A stretch of 64,000 nt of DNA, taken from positions 372,001 through 436,000 of the forward strand of contig JAJDDN010000006.1 in assembly GCA_029260295.1 (NCBI GenBank). Reading direction: 5' to 3'. This stretch comes from Phycisphaerales bacterium. GTDB taxonomy: Bacteria; Planctomycetota; Phycisphaerae; Phycisphaerales; UBA1924. Positions 32,922 through 41,864 of the stretch are shown piece after piece. The first letter of the stretch is position 1. Every line of letters begins with the position of its first letter. The translations under genes and the position numbers were made by a program. Under the pieces are notes generated by a model, which was not told the DNA's origin, ran no database searches, and worked only from the letters and a program-made list of their open reading frames with translations.

Positions 32922-34268
32922 CTAGCTGGTCTCGCCGAGGATCATCGCCGCGCCGACCGTGTTGTTGGTCTGCTCATCAACAATGATAAAGCTCCCCGTA
33001 GCCCGGCACTGGCGGTACGGATCAAAGAACAAAGGCTTGGTCATCCGGAACGACACCCGGCCGATCTCATTGAGCTTCAGATCAGTCGCGCCCTCAACGC
33101 GGTGCAGCGAATCAATATCCATCCGATACCGGAGTTCTTTGACCACACATCGCGCCTCATTTGAGGTATGCCGGATCGTGTACTTCTTGCCCACAACCAT
33201 CGGCGTATCAGTCATCCATACCACCATCGCGTCGATATTCTGGCCTGAGATTGGTTTGTTGTGAGGCCGGCAGATCATGTCCCCACGCGACACATCAATA
33301 TCCGTCTCAAGCTGGATCGAAACACTCTGCGGCGGAGACGCATACTGGAACGACTCCCCGCCAATATCAATCGACTTGATCTTGCTCTCCATCCCAGACG
33401 GGAGCGCAACAACATCATCGCCAACCTGGAACACGCCCGAGGCAACCTGCCCGCCGTACCCGCGGTAATCATGATGCTCATCGCCCTGCGGCCGAACAAC
33501 CCACTGCACCGGGAACCGAGGATCAATCATGTCGCGGTCGCCGGCGATGTGCACATTCTCAAGATGGTGCAGCAGCGACGGTCCCTGATACCAATCCATA
33601 TTCTCTGAGCGGTTCACAACATTATCGCCGGTCAGCGCGCTCATCGGGATAAAGGTGATGTCGGTGATCTCAAAGCGAGCCGCGAACTCTTCGAAGTCCT
33701 CGCGGATCTTATTGTATTTTTCTTCCGACCACTCGACCAGGTCCATCTTGTTCACGCAAACCACAAGGTGCGGGATGCGGAGAAGGCTGGTAATAAACGA
33801 ATGCCGACGCGACTGCTCGATCACGCCGTGGCGTGCGTCAATCAGGATCAACGCGAGGTTTGCTGTTGATGCACCGGTCACCATGTTGCGCGTGTACTGG
33901 ACATGCCCGGGGCAATCCGCGATGATGAACTTGCGTTTCGGGGTCGCGAAGTAGCGGTACGCCACATCGATCGTGATCCCCTGCTCCCGTTCGGCGCGGA
34001 GGCCGTCGGTGAGCAGTGCAAGGTCCATCCGCTGATCACCACGCGAGAGCGATGCCGATTCGGCGGCTTCGAGTTGATCCTCAAAGATCGATTTGGAGTC
34101 ATAGAGCAACCGCCCGATCAGCGTTGACTTGCCGTCATCGACCGAGCCGCAGGTCAGAAACCGCAGCAGGTCCATATCGAGGTACGCATCGGTGGAGAAC
34201 TCCATGCCCTGACTGGCATTGACGCTCGTCGAAAGGTCTTGGGCTGTATTGGTAGATTCTGAAGCCAT
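32922..34268 (-). CDS. cysN: Sulfate adenylyltransferase, GTPase subunit
   Basis: The EF-Tu-like GTPase subunit that drives APS synthesis by CysD. The 448-residue protein has the P-loop CGSVDDGKSTLIGRLLYDSK, the effector region EREQGITIDVAYRYF, DCPGHVQYTRNM and VNKMDLVEW, in the canonical order, then two beta-barrel domains. No C-terminal APS-kinase domain is fused; CysC is encoded separately across the divergent promoter region. It starts 3 bp after the cysD stop, so the two form an operon. The N-terminal 30 residues are Ser/Thr-rich and dispensable-looking. Confidence 0.96.
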   Translation of the reverse strand: MASESTNTAQDLSTSVNASQGMEFSTDAYLDMDLLRFLTCGSVDDGKSTLIGRLLYDSKSIFEDQLEAAESASLSRGDQRMDLALLTDGLRAEREQGITIDVAYRYFATPKRKFIIADCPGHVQYTRNMVTGASTANLALILIDARHGVIEQSRRHSFITSLLRIPHLVVCVNKMDLVEWSEEKYNKIREDFEEFAARFEITDITFIPMSALTGDNVVNRSENMDWYQGPSLLHHLENVHIAGDRDMIDPRFPVQWVVRPQGDEHHDYRGYGGQVASGVFQVGDDVVALPSGMESKIKSIDIGGESFQYASPPQSVSIQLETDIDVSRGDMICRPHNKPISGQNIDAMVVWMTDTPMVVGKKYTIRHTSNEARCVVKELRYRMDIDSLHRVEGATDLKLNEIGRVSFRMTKPLFFDPYRQCRATGSFIIVDEQTNNTVGAAMILGETS

Positions 34269-34271
34269 GTG

Positions 34272-35201
34272 CTAAAAGTACCCTTCTTTTTTGCGGTCTT
34301 CCATTGCCGCTTCATTGGTCTTGTCGTCCATCCGTGCGCCGCGTTCTGAAGCGCGAGCCGCCGCGACCTCGGCGACAATCTCTTCAAGGTTCGATGCCGG
34401 CGAGTCCGTCGCTGCGGTGCAACTCATATCGCCAACCGTCCGGAACCGGACAGTCTGGTTTACGACAGTTTCGCCATCGCGAGCCTCAAACGGCGAATCG
34501 CCCACAGGCACAAGCTGCCCGCGACGCTGCACAACATCACGCTTGTGCGAGAAGTACAGATCAGGGATCTCGATTTCTTCCAGCATGATGTACTGCCAGA
34601 CATCCATCTCCGTCCAGTTGGAGATCGGGAACACGCGGATATTCTCGCCCATCTGGTGACGCCCGTTATACAGGTTCCAGAGTTCGGGTCGCTGGTTCTT
34701 GGGGTCCCACTGGCCAAAGTCATCTCGGAACGAGAAGATGCGTTCTTTGGCCCGCGCTTTCTCTTCGTCACGCCGGGCACCGCCAAAGAGTGCGTCAAAC
34801 TCAAATTTTTCAATCGCATCAAGCAATGTCGGGATCTGTGCCCGGTTCCGCGATGGGTAAGGCCCCGGATCCTCGGTCGCAATCCCACGATCAATCAGAT
34901 CCTGAACCTTATGGATAATCAGCCGCTCGCCAAGTTCTTCACACAACTGGTCCCTGAAGTCGAGTGCCTCGGGGAAGTTATGGCCGGTGTCAATATGCAG
35001 CAGCGGGAACGGGAACTTCGCAGGGCGGAACGCCTTCTTGGCAAGGTGGACCATCACGATCGAGTCCTTGCCCCCAGAGAACATCAACGCCGGCTTCTCA
35101 AACTGAGCCGCCACCTCGCGCATGATATGAATCGCCTCGGCCTCTAAAGCTTTGAGGTGAGTCAGTTTATAGTGTGCATTACTGTCTGCAGTCTGGGTCA
35201 T
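34272..35201 (-). CDS. cysD: Sulfate adenylyltransferase, small subunit
   Basis: The PP-loop ATP pyrophosphatase subunit that forms APS from ATP and sulfate. The 309 residues contain ALMFSGGKDSIVMVHLAKKA near residue 45, LLHIDTGHNFPEALDFRD, GARRDEEKARAKERIFSFRD and the C-terminal RFRTVGDMSCTAAT, all standard CysD signatures. The length equals the usual 302-310. ATG 35201 follows a GGAGG ribosome site by 9 bases and gives MTQTADSNAHYKLTHLK; the open frame extends upstream to 35441, but that part has no CysD similarity and would overlap the cysC start. Confidence 0.96.
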   Translation of the reverse strand: MTQTADSNAHYKLTHLKALEAEAIHIMREVAAQFEKPALMFSGGKDSIVMVHLAKKAFRPAKFPFPLLHIDTGHNFPEALDFRDQLCEELGERLIIHKVQDLIDRGIATEDPGPYPSRNRAQIPTLLDAIEKFEFDALFGGARRDEEKARAKERIFSFRDDFGQWDPKNQRPELWNLYNGRHQMGENIRVFPISNWTEMDVWQYIMLEEIEIPDLYFSHKRDVVQRRGQLVPVGDSPFEARDGETVVNQTVRFRTVGDMSCTAATDSPASNLEEIVAEVAAARASERGARMDDKTNEAAMEDRKKEGYF

Positions 35202-35465
35202 ACCCAAGGCCTCCGCCTCAAAATCCCGACAGTGTTCCATCGGGCGGTAAAGATTCAACAAGCACGGCCAAAATGGCCGCCCGTCCACGCTATCGGCAAT
35301 CGAATCGAGTCCCTCTAGCAAGAATCCACGATCTAAGCCGACAAACGGTCGAAGTATAGACACAGCAATAGATTCCGAACCACAATTATCAGGACCAAAC
35401 ACCCCTTTGGCCATATCCTCACAGTGCACACCCACCCGCATGCAATGCCAACCGGAGCGAGAACA

Positions 35466-36083
35466 GTGTCCGAACCGAAATCAGAAAATATCGTCTGGCA
35501 CCAAGGCCAAATTACCCACCAAGACCGCACAAGGGTCCTTGGGCACGCCGGATGCACCCTCTGGCTCACCGGGCTCTCGGGCTCAGGAAAGTCCACCGTC
35601 GCCGTCGCCCTCGAACATATCCTCATACAAAATGGCCACCTCGCTTACCGACTCGACGGCGACAATGTACGCCATGGCCTCAACAACAATCTCGGATTCT
35701 CCGCCGACGACCGCCAAGAAAACATCCGTCGGGTGGGCGAAGTCTCAAAGCTCTTCGCCGATGCCGGGGTCATCACCATCTCCAGTTTCATCTCCCCATA
35801 CCAGTCCGACCGCGACCAGGTCCGCAAGATCCACGAGGACGCCGGGCTCAAGTTCCTCGAGGTCTTCGTCAACACCCCCATCGAGATCTGCGAATCCCGC
35901 GACCCCAAAGGCCTCTACAAAAAGGCCCGCGCCGGCGAGATCAAAGGATTTACTGGCATCGACGACCCCTACGAAACCCCCACCTCCCCAGAAATCGACC
36001 TCAAAACCGACGAACTTACCCCAGATCAATCCGCCCAAAGACTGATAGAACATCTGCAGAGTGCAGGCATTGTGTGCCGATAA
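35466..36083 (+). CDS. cysC: Adenylylsulfate (APS) kinase
   Basis: Phosphorylates APS to PAPS, the sulfuryl donor for reduction or sulfation. The 205 residues show NIVWHQGQITHQDR at the start, Walker A WLTGLSGSGKSTVAVALE, YRLDGDNVRHGLNNNLGFS, FISPYQSDRDQVR and KGFTGIDDPYE, all family marks. A GTG at 35466, preceded at 8 bases by GGAG, is chosen; ATG 35445 in the same frame is the alternative. It is divergent from cysD with a 264-bp spacer that should hold both promoters. Confidence 0.95.
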   Translation: MSEPKSENIVWHQGQITHQDRTRVLGHAGCTLWLTGLSGSGKSTVAVALEHILIQNGHLAYRLDGDNVRHGLNNNLGFSADDRQENIRRVGEVSKLFADAGVITISSFISPYQSDRDQVRKIHEDAGLKFLEVFVNTPIEICESRDPKGLYKKARAGEIKGFTGIDDPYETPTSPEIDLKTDELTPDQSAQRLIEHLQSAGIVCR

Positions 36084-36114
36084 TCCCCCATTGACATAAA
36101 ACAAGCCCAATTGT

Positions 36115-36143
36115 CGAACTTGAGACCAGCGAAACCGTATAAT
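36115..36143 (+). promoter_or_regulatory. Putative promoter with perfect -10, upstream of the small-gene pair
   Basis: TATAAT at 36138-36143 is a perfect -10. No good -35 stands at 16-18 bases; a TTGTCG at 36111 is 21 bases away. Transcription would start near 36150, two bases before the ATG at 36152, so the message would be leaderless or nearly so. Confidence 0.4.
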
Positions 36144-36151
36144 TTCAACAG

Positions 36152-36475
36152 ATGAGCGAACGAATACTCAATATCCTGAGAGGTGCCGGAAGCGTGCTGG
36201 ATATATTGCCAGCAGAGTTGCCGAAGCAAAGCGACTTTGATCGCGAACTCGATCAGTTTTTAAATGACCGCCCATCAAGCTTTGAGTCATTTCTCATGGA
36301 CTTGCGCCGCTCAATGATCTCGCAACTTGATACACTACCAGAAGATGAACGATCAATCCTCCAACGAAAGCTCAAACCCGGATACCGATTTGACTACGAA
36401 CAACAAATCGGACTCGGAGTTGAACCTCGATCCAAAGATGATCACCAACTCGAGTTCTCCTTCGCAGACTCCTGA
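36152..36475 (+). CDS. Small hypothetical protein upstream of DUF2335-like gene
   Basis: A 107-residue cytoplasmic-looking protein of no family I can name. It begins MSERILNILRGAGSVLDILP, a short amphipathic helix plus a hydrophobic turn, followed by an acidic helical region (FDRELDQFLNDRPSSFESFL) and a C-terminal tail ending QLEFSFADS. It has its own likely promoter, with TATAAT ending 8 bases before the ATG. The last 131 bp overlap the next gene in another frame, so the two are expressed together. The role is unknown; its setting inside the sulfate-activation cluster may be accidental. Confidence 0.6.
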   Translation: MSERILNILRGAGSVLDILPAELPKQSDFDRELDQFLNDRPSSFESFLMDLRRSMISQLDTLPEDERSILQRKLKPGYRFDYEQQIGLGVEPRSKDDHQLEFSFADS

Positions 36476-36875
36476 TTCCCAGATCACCGCCTTCACAGTC
36501 GAGTTCCAAGGACCTCTTCCGAGCCCAAATATGCTCGCAGAGTTTGATCGTGTAGTACCCGGCCTCGCACGAAAAATAGTTGATCGCTCAGAAATTGATT
36601 TACAGCATCGACACCAGATGGAAATGCAAGCGTTGACCGCCCGGATCCATGACCGAAAAACCATGTACGCTGCACGCAGGCAAAGCCAGTGGATGGCTTT
36701 CATCCTCGCCATCGTCTTTAGTAGTTTCGGAGTGTATCTCGTAGTAAACGGACACCCAAAGACCGGCGGTACAATGGCAACCGTCACCGTTGTCGCACTC
36801 GTCGGCGTATTCCTAACCGGCCAACTCATCCGCCCAAAGCAATCCACCCCTGAGCAAGAAGAAACCGAATCATGA
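36345..36875 (+). CDS. DUF2335-like small membrane protein
   Basis: The 176-residue product has a Ser/Asn/Asp-rich N-terminus. A soluble part follows, with GPLPSPNMLAEFDRVVPGLA, RKIVDRSEIDLQHRHQMEMQ and an amphipathic helix. Then come two membrane helices, WMAFILAIVFSSFGVYLVV and TMATVTVVALVGVFLTGQLI. The PxPxxLxxYxxxxPGxxxRI-like motif before the helix and the two C-terminal helices match the DUF2335 membrane family, whose function is unknown. The start may be 36345 or 36438; both lie inside the preceding gene. The stop overlaps cysQ by 4 nt (ATGA), tying this pair to the sulfate genes in translation. Confidence 0.7.
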   Translation: MNDQSSNESSNPDTDLTTNNKSDSELNLDPKMITNSSSPSQTPDSQITAFTVEFQGPLPSPNMLAEFDRVVPGLARKIVDRSEIDLQHRHQMEMQALTARIHDRKTMYAARRQSQWMAFILAIVFSSFGVYLVVNGHPKTGGTMATVTVVALVGVFLTGQLIRPKQSTPEQEETES

Positions 36876-37900
36876 TCGACCACGCCCGCTACGCCGCCGC
36901 CGCCAGAGAAGCCGTCATCGCCGCTTCGATCGTTTGCAAGGAAGTCCAGGATAATCTCGACAAAGTCTCCGCGATGACCAAGGACGATAAGTCCCCCGTC
37001 ACCATCGCAGACCTCGCCTCCCAGGCAATCGTCGGCATTATCCTCAAGCAAAAACTCGGCGAAGAGCTTCACCTTGTCGCCGAAGAAGATTCCGCGTTCC
37101 TCCGCGACGAGGACAACAAGCTCTACCTAGATGCAACCCTCGCCGCAGTCAAAGGCGTCTGGCCCGAAGCCACCGAACAAAAACTACTCGACGCCATCGA
37201 CCTCGGCGCCGGCGACACCGACCACCACTCCTTCTGGACCCTCGATCCAATCGACGGCACCAAGGGCTTCCTCCGCAACCAGCAGTACGCCGTCGCTCTC
37301 GGGTTCATCGAGAACGGCACCCCAACCATCGGCGTCATGGGCTGCCCGAATCTACCAGTAGATCTCTCCGAGCCCTTCAACATCCGTGCCGAGCACGGCT
37401 GTCTCTACATGGCCATCCAAGGCGATGGTGTCTACGAATCCGCCTGCGATGATGTCAACTCCGAAGTCATCCGTATCACCCGCCTTGACCATGTCGCAGG
37501 CGAAGAAATATCCGTCTGTGGCTCCGTTGAAAAAGCGCACTCAAACTTCTCCGACACCGACCGCATTCTCGAATGGATCGAAAGTAACGGTCACGGCCAC
37601 CCCGGCGAGCCCGCACGCCTTGACTCCCAGTGCAAATACGCCGTCGTCGCCAGAGGCCAGGCCGACGCCTACCTCCGTCTGCCGACAAAGAAGCCTTATG
37701 TAGAACGCATCTGGGACCACGCCGCCGGTGCATGCATCGCCTCAGAATCCGGCGCATTCGTCACCGACATCTTTGGCCGCAACCTCGATTTTTCCTGCGG
37801 CAGAGGGCTCGAAAAGAATAAGGGCATCGTCTGCGCCCCCCCGCGAGTCCACGGCCTCCTGATCAGGGCGATCGAAGAACTCGGTATCGGTAAAGACTAA
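36872..37900 (+). CDS. cysQ: 3'(2'),5'-bisphosphate nucleotidase, HAL2 type
   Basis: Hydrolyses PAP, the by-product of PAPS use, to AMP. The 342-residue protein is an inositol-monophosphatase-fold enzyme. It has KDDKSPVTIADLASQAIV, the acidic metal site VAEEDS, WTLDPIDGTKGFLRNQQYAV with the metal-binding DPIDGTK at about 124-130, and WDHAAGACIASESGAFVTD near the C-terminus. The long form and the GFLRxxQYAVxL motif fit the eukaryote-like HAL2/Met22 branch rather than short bacterial CysQ. It is coupled to the membrane protein gene upstream and followed 5 bp later by the permease. Confidence 0.93.
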   Translation: MIDHARYAAAAREAVIAASIVCKEVQDNLDKVSAMTKDDKSPVTIADLASQAIVGIILKQKLGEELHLVAEEDSAFLRDEDNKLYLDATLAAVKGVWPEATEQKLLDAIDLGAGDTDHHSFWTLDPIDGTKGFLRNQQYAVALGFIENGTPTIGVMGCPNLPVDLSEPFNIRAEHGCLYMAIQGDGVYESACDDVNSEVIRITRLDHVAGEEISVCGSVEKAHSNFSDTDRILEWIESNGHGHPGEPARLDSQCKYAVVARGQADAYLRLPTKKPYVERIWDHAAGACIASESGAFVTDIFGRNLDFSCGRGLEKNKGIVCAPPRVHGLLIRAIEELGIGKD

Positions 37901-37905
37901 CCCGC

Positions 37906-39741
37906 ATGATTGCCACCCTTCAAGATAACTGGGAACCCATCCTGACCGGGATCCTGATCGTCCTCATGATCGGCATCATGGCCACAGGCCGATTTGGCGC
38001 AGACATCATTATGATGGGTGTCTTGCTCGTTCTGCTCCTTACAGGGATTCTTCAGCCCGACGAGGCCATTGCCGGTTTCGCAAACCAGGCTGTCATCACC
38101 GTCGCAATGCTCTACATCGTCGCCAGCGCCATGCGCGAAACCGGCGCCATGGCCCGCATCACCGCAATTGTGCTGGGCCGCCCAAAGTCTGAACGCAGCG
38201 CCCAGATGAAGCTCGCCCTCCCCGTCGCATTCATGAGCGCCTTCATCAACAACACCCCCATCGTCGCGATGTTCCTCCCGACCCTCTCAACGGTCGCCCG
38301 CCGCTGCTCCTTCTCCCCCTCCAAACTTTACATGCCACTCTCTTTTGCGTCCATCCTCGGCGGTGTCTGCACACTCATAGGCACCTCCACCAATGTTGTT
38401 GTCGCCAAACTCCTCGATGACCAGCACATCCTCGGCCCCGCCGGTGAACAACTCCGCTTCGGAATGTTCACCCTCGCCAAGGTCGGCCTCCCCATCGCCA
38501 TCGCCGGGCTTCTCTACATCCTCATTTTCGGCCGCAAACTTCTCCCAGACCGTATCTCACCCATCGACGACGCCGAATCACACGACGAAGGCTACCACGC
38601 CGCGCTCCGAGTAGAAGCCAACTCCCCGATCGTTGGTAAGACCGTCGAAGAAGCCGACCTCCGCGATCTCCCAGGCCTCTTCCTCGCCCGCATCGAACGC
38701 GAACACTCCACCCTCGGTGCCGTCTCCCCGCACGAACGCATCAACGCCGGCGATGTCCTCGTTTTCGTAGGCCAGCTCGACTCGGTCGTGGACCTTCAGC
38801 AAATCAAAGGCCTCGTCCCCTCCACACTCCCCCAGTCCGACGAATCCATCGACGAACAGCAGGACCCCCACTACCGCCCAAATCTCTGCATCTCCGAAGC
38901 TGTCATTTCAAACAACTCCTCACTCGCAGGCCTCACCATCAAAGAGTCCGGCATCCGCACCCGCTATGGTGCAGTCGTTGTCGCCGTTCGCCGCCAGGGC
39001 CAACGCCTCACCGGCAAGCTGGGCGAGATCCGCCTCCGCTCGGGCGACACCCTCCTTCTTGAAGCCCCTCCCGGATTTGGTAACAGATTCTCCACCACCG
39101 GCGATTTTTACCTCGTCAACGAACGCATTACCCCCGCCGCCCTCCGCCACGATCGCGCATGGGTGGCTCTTGGCGTCCTTGCATTGCTCATTGTGATCCT
39201 GAGCTTCGGCATCCTAGAACCCATGACCGCCGCGATGCTCGCCGCCGGATTGATGGTTCTGACCCGCTGCTGCACCGGCCCCCAGGCCCGCCGCGGCGTG
39301 GACTTCCAGATCCTCGTCGTCATCGGATCAGCCTTCGGCATCGGCACCGCGATGACCAACACCGGGCTCGCCGCCACCATTGCCCACACCATCACCATCG
39401 CTGTCTCGGCCCTTGGTCCATGGGGCTTGCTTGCGGCGATCTACGCGTTAACCTCTATCTTTACGGCCACCATGACCAACAACGCCGCTGCTGTCCTTAT
39501 GTTCCCCATCGCCCTCGCCGTGGCCGCCGAGCAGCACTACAACCCCATGCCATTCATCGTCGCCATCACCGTGGCCGCCAGTTGTGAGTTCTCCACCCCA
39601 ATCGGTTATCAGACCAATCTCATGGTCATGGGGCCCGGCGGCTATAAATGGACCGACTACACCCGCTTCGGCGGCCCCCTCACCATCCTCTGCGGGATCA
39701 TCTGCGTGCTCCTGGCTCCAAATGTCTTTGGCGGATTCTAA
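37906..39741 (+). CDS. SLC13-family anion permease with RCK_C (TrkA-C) domains
   Basis: A 611-residue inner-membrane transporter of the divalent anion:Na+ symporter type, likely for sulfate given its operon. The N-terminal half has about six helices with FINNTPIVAMFLPTL and GTSTNVVVAKLL (SNT-type substrate loops). Two cytosolic TrkA-C domains follow at about 205-300 and 320-400 (GDVLVFVGQLDSVVDLQQIK and SGDTLLLEAP). The C-terminal half repeats the transporter fold with TMTNNAAAVLMFPIAL and FSTPIGYQTNLMVMGPGGY. These features mark the sulfate/thiosulfate branch of SLC13. It ends the cysC-cysQ-permease unit. Confidence 0.92.
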   Translation: MIATLQDNWEPILTGILIVLMIGIMATGRFGADIIMMGVLLVLLLTGILQPDEAIAGFANQAVITVAMLYIVASAMRETGAMARITAIVLGRPKSERSAQMKLALPVAFMSAFINNTPIVAMFLPTLSTVARRCSFSPSKLYMPLSFASILGGVCTLIGTSTNVVVAKLLDDQHILGPAGEQLRFGMFTLAKVGLPIAIAGLLYILIFGRKLLPDRISPIDDAESHDEGYHAALRVEANSPIVGKTVEEADLRDLPGLFLARIEREHSTLGAVSPHERINAGDVLVFVGQLDSVVDLQQIKGLVPSTLPQSDESIDEQQDPHYRPNLCISEAVISNNSSLAGLTIKESGIRTRYGAVVVAVRRQGQRLTGKLGEIRLRSGDTLLLEAPPGFGNRFSTTGDFYLVNERITPAALRHDRAWVALGVLALLIVILSFGILEPMTAAMLAAGLMVLTRCCTGPQARRGVDFQILVVIGSAFGIGTAMTNTGLAATIAHTITIAVSALGPWGLLAAIYALTSIFTATMTNNAAAVLMFPIALAVAAEQHYNPMPFIVAITVAASCEFSTPIGYQTNLMVMGPGGYKWTDYTRFGGPLTILCGIICVLLAPNVFGGF

Positions 39742-39800
39742 ATCAAATACTTAGGCTTTACCAAGAGAGTATTTATTCAAAAGCCGATCATAGAAAGGCA

Positions 39801-39829
39801 TTGATTCACGATACGATTTTTTGTACTAT
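39801..39829 (+). promoter_or_regulatory. Sigma-70-type promoter of the epimerase gene
   Basis: TTGATT (39801-39806), a 17-base spacer and TACTAT (39824-39829) form a good promoter 45 bp upstream of the ATG at 39874, leaving a leader of about 38 bases with AAAGGA before the start codon. Confidence 0.65.
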
Positions 39830-39873
39830 GATCGAGTTGAAGAGCTGCTAGAAGTTTCACCAAAGGACACCAT

Positions 39874-40917
39874 ATGAAAATCCTCATCACCGGCGGCTCC
39901 GGCTTCATCGCAGAATACTTCCACCGCGACCTCTCGGCACTCGGGCACGATCTCGTTACTATCGACCTGATCGACCCAACCCCAAACACGCCTTCGGCAA
40001 ACTCAACCTACATCAAAGGCGATATCCGAGATCCCAAAGCCCTCGACAAAGCAATGGTCGGTGTTGATATGGTCGTCAACCTCGCCGCGGCACACCACGA
40101 CTTCGGCATCGAGCACGACACCTATTACTCCGTCAACGAACAAGGCTCACAACAAGTATGCGACGCCATGGACCGCGCTGGGATCAAGCAAGTCGTCTAC
40201 TACTCCACAGTAGCAACCTACGGCGACGCCCCCCCGCCACACTTCGAAACCTCGCCAACTAAACCAAACTCCCCCTACGGCGGATCCAAACTCAAAGGCG
40301 AAACAGTCTTCAACAACTGGGCCAACCAAGGCGACGGGCGATCAGCGCTCATCATCCGCCCAACAGTTACCTTTGGTGTTCACAACTTCGCCAACATGTA
40401 CTCCCTCATCCGCCAGATCGACTCCGGAAAGTACGCGCGCTTCGGCCCGGGCACCAACATTAAATCACTCAGCTATGTCGAGAACATCGTCGATGCCACA
40501 CTCTTCCTGGCGGGCCTTAACGAAGACAAACCAAACCGCGACATCGAGCCCTTCGAAATATTCAACTTCATCGACAAGCCCGACCTTACCAGTACCGAAA
40601 TCTCCGACCATGTCAGCAAATGCCTGGGCAAAAAACCAGCCCTCGCTCTCCCGTACACCATCGGGATGCTCCTCGGTTTCCCCTTCGACATCATCATCAA
40701 ACTCACCGGCAAGAACCTCCCGATCTCTACTTCGCGCGTCAAGAAAATGTTCAGATCAGAAACCAAGTTCGAGGCCGACAAACTCCTCTCGGTTGGGTAC
40801 ACACCAAAGGTCCCCCTCAAAGACGGCATCGACCGCATGACCAAATGGTACATGGAATCCGGCAAAAAAGAGAACGCCCAGTGGCACCAGCCCCCAGCCG
40901 ATGCCGTGATGAGCTAA
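39874..40917 (+). CDS. NAD-dependent epimerase/dehydratase (extended SDR)
   Basis: A 347-residue nucleotide-sugar or sterol-dehydrogenase-like SDR. The Rossmann signature ILITGGSGFIAEYFHRDLS opens the protein, VVNLAAAHHDFGIEHD forms the fourth strand, and the catalytic Tyr and Lys lie in NSPYGGSKLKGE near residue 138. The substrate is uncertain: the GGSGFI variant and the C-terminal part (LPYTIGMLLGFPFDIIIKLT) resemble 3-beta-HSD-like or UDP-sugar epimerases. It has its own promoter and stands alone between the sulfate genes and the secreted proteins. Confidence 0.9.
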   Translation: MKILITGGSGFIAEYFHRDLSALGHDLVTIDLIDPTPNTPSANSTYIKGDIRDPKALDKAMVGVDMVVNLAAAHHDFGIEHDTYYSVNEQGSQQVCDAMDRAGIKQVVYYSTVATYGDAPPPHFETSPTKPNSPYGGSKLKGETVFNNWANQGDGRSALIIRPTVTFGVHNFANMYSLIRQIDSGKYARFGPGTNIKSLSYVENIVDATLFLAGLNEDKPNRDIEPFEIFNFIDKPDLTSTEISDHVSKCLGKKPALALPYTIGMLLGFPFDIIIKLTGKNLPISTSRVKKMFRSETKFEADKLLSVGYTPKVPLKDGIDRMTKWYMESGKKENAQWHQPPADAVMS

Positions 40918-40943
40918 GCAGACCGCTCAAGGGATTCAGATAT

Positions 40944-40968
40944 AAAAAAACGACCCGTTTCCGGATCG
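40944..40968 (-). terminator. Rho-independent terminator of the dockerin-tailed protein gene
   Basis: On the minus strand CGATCCG (40968-40962) pairs with CGGGTCG (40957-40951), including one T-G wobble, around a GAAA loop, followed by seven T residues (40950-40944). Confidence 0.78.
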
Positions 40969-41003
40969 CCAAAAGAAAAGTACTGATGTAATCCCGCGAG
41001 AAC

Positions 41004-41864
41004 TTACGGGCATCCCGCCGAGAACTCGCTGAGGAATGCGGCAATATCAAAGAAGTCAAACAGCCCGTCGCCGGTAAAGTCGGCGCCGCTATCCCCGTTG
41101 CCAAAGGCGGTCAGGAAGGCGCTGATATCAAAGAAGTCGAGCGCGCCGTCTCCATTGAGGTCGGGCAGACACGCCGCGGTGTCGTTCCGAGTGATCGTAA
41201 AGTTATCAACCGAGAAATCAAAGAACACCTGCAGATAGAACTCCCCAGGCACAAAGGTGCTAAAGGAAACTTCATCAACGCCGGAAAGAATATCAGCGAA
41301 TGTAGCACCCGCCGGGAGGATTGGGTCGCCGTTAGAATCCTCGCCCCCGCCAAACCCGATCCATCCAGCCGGGAGTTCTGTCTGGTTAGGGTCAAAGGTC
41401 ACGCTGAATGTTTGCCACTCTGGGTTGTTGGCCGATGAGAGCTGGTTGTCGAGCACCAGAATCACCGCGCCATACTCAAATATCCCACCATTGCCAAAGC
41501 TGGTGTTCCGTAGGTCCATCACCAGCGACCGGACCTGCGGGGTGCTGGTGAAAAAATCAGGGACATTGGATGTATCAATCTTATCGATCCGCACATCAAC
41601 CGAGAGCGTGATGGTCCCGTGGGCTGTGTAGTCGCCAAGAAAATTATTGTTCGTGTTGTTTGTGTAATGAACCCCAAAGGTCTCATCTACGGACCGCAGG
41701 TGCTTGTTTCCGCTGGTCTCTGTGTCAATAACCGTGCCGTTTCCCCCAGTCCAGCCCCCGCGACCATTATCAAAGGTCACCGTGGTTGTGGTGTCGGCTG
41801 CCAATGATTGCCCGCTCAAAAGAGCGAGTGCCGCCGCTGCTAGTGTTGCTTTGCTGTAGTTCAT
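41004..41864 (-). CDS. Secreted protein with C-terminal dockerin-like repeat
   Basis: A 286-residue exported protein. Residues 1-23 are a signal peptide (MNYSKATLAAAALALLSGQS). The middle 200 residues form a beta-sandwich-like domain (TTVTFDNGRGGWTG onwards), paralogous to the neighbouring gene product. The last 55 residues hold two Ca-loop repeats, DLNGDGALDFFDISAFL and DFTGDGLFDFFDIAAFL, and end in GCP. This dockerin-like tail recurs on surface proteins of Phycisphaerae and is probably an anchoring or sorting module. The binding target of the sandwich domain is unknown. Terminated at 40944-40968. Confidence 0.85.
   Translation of the reverse strand: MNYSKATLAAAALALLSGQSLAADTTTTVTFDNGRGGWTGGNGTVIDTETSGNKHLRSVDETFGVHYTNNTNNNFLGDYTAHGTITLSVDVRIDKIDTSNVPDFFTSTPQVRSLVMDLRNTSFGNGGIFEYGAVILVLDNQLSSANNPEWQTFSVTFDPNQTELPAGWIGFGGGEDSNGDPILPAGATFADILSGVDEVSFSTFVPGEFYLQVFFDFSVDNFTITRNDTAACLPDLNGDGALDFFDISAFLTAFGNGDSGADFTGDGLFDFFDIAAFLSEFSAGCP

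Noticed and set aside
35202..35441. Upstream extension of cysD
   Set aside because: No family similarity, overlap with the divergent promoter region, and GGAGG precedes ATG 35201.
35202..35465. GGCCA-AAA-TGGCC hairpin in the cysD-cysC spacer as a possible riboswitch
   Set aside because: A single 5-bp hairpin does not match any S-box or other known riboswitch architecture I can recognise.
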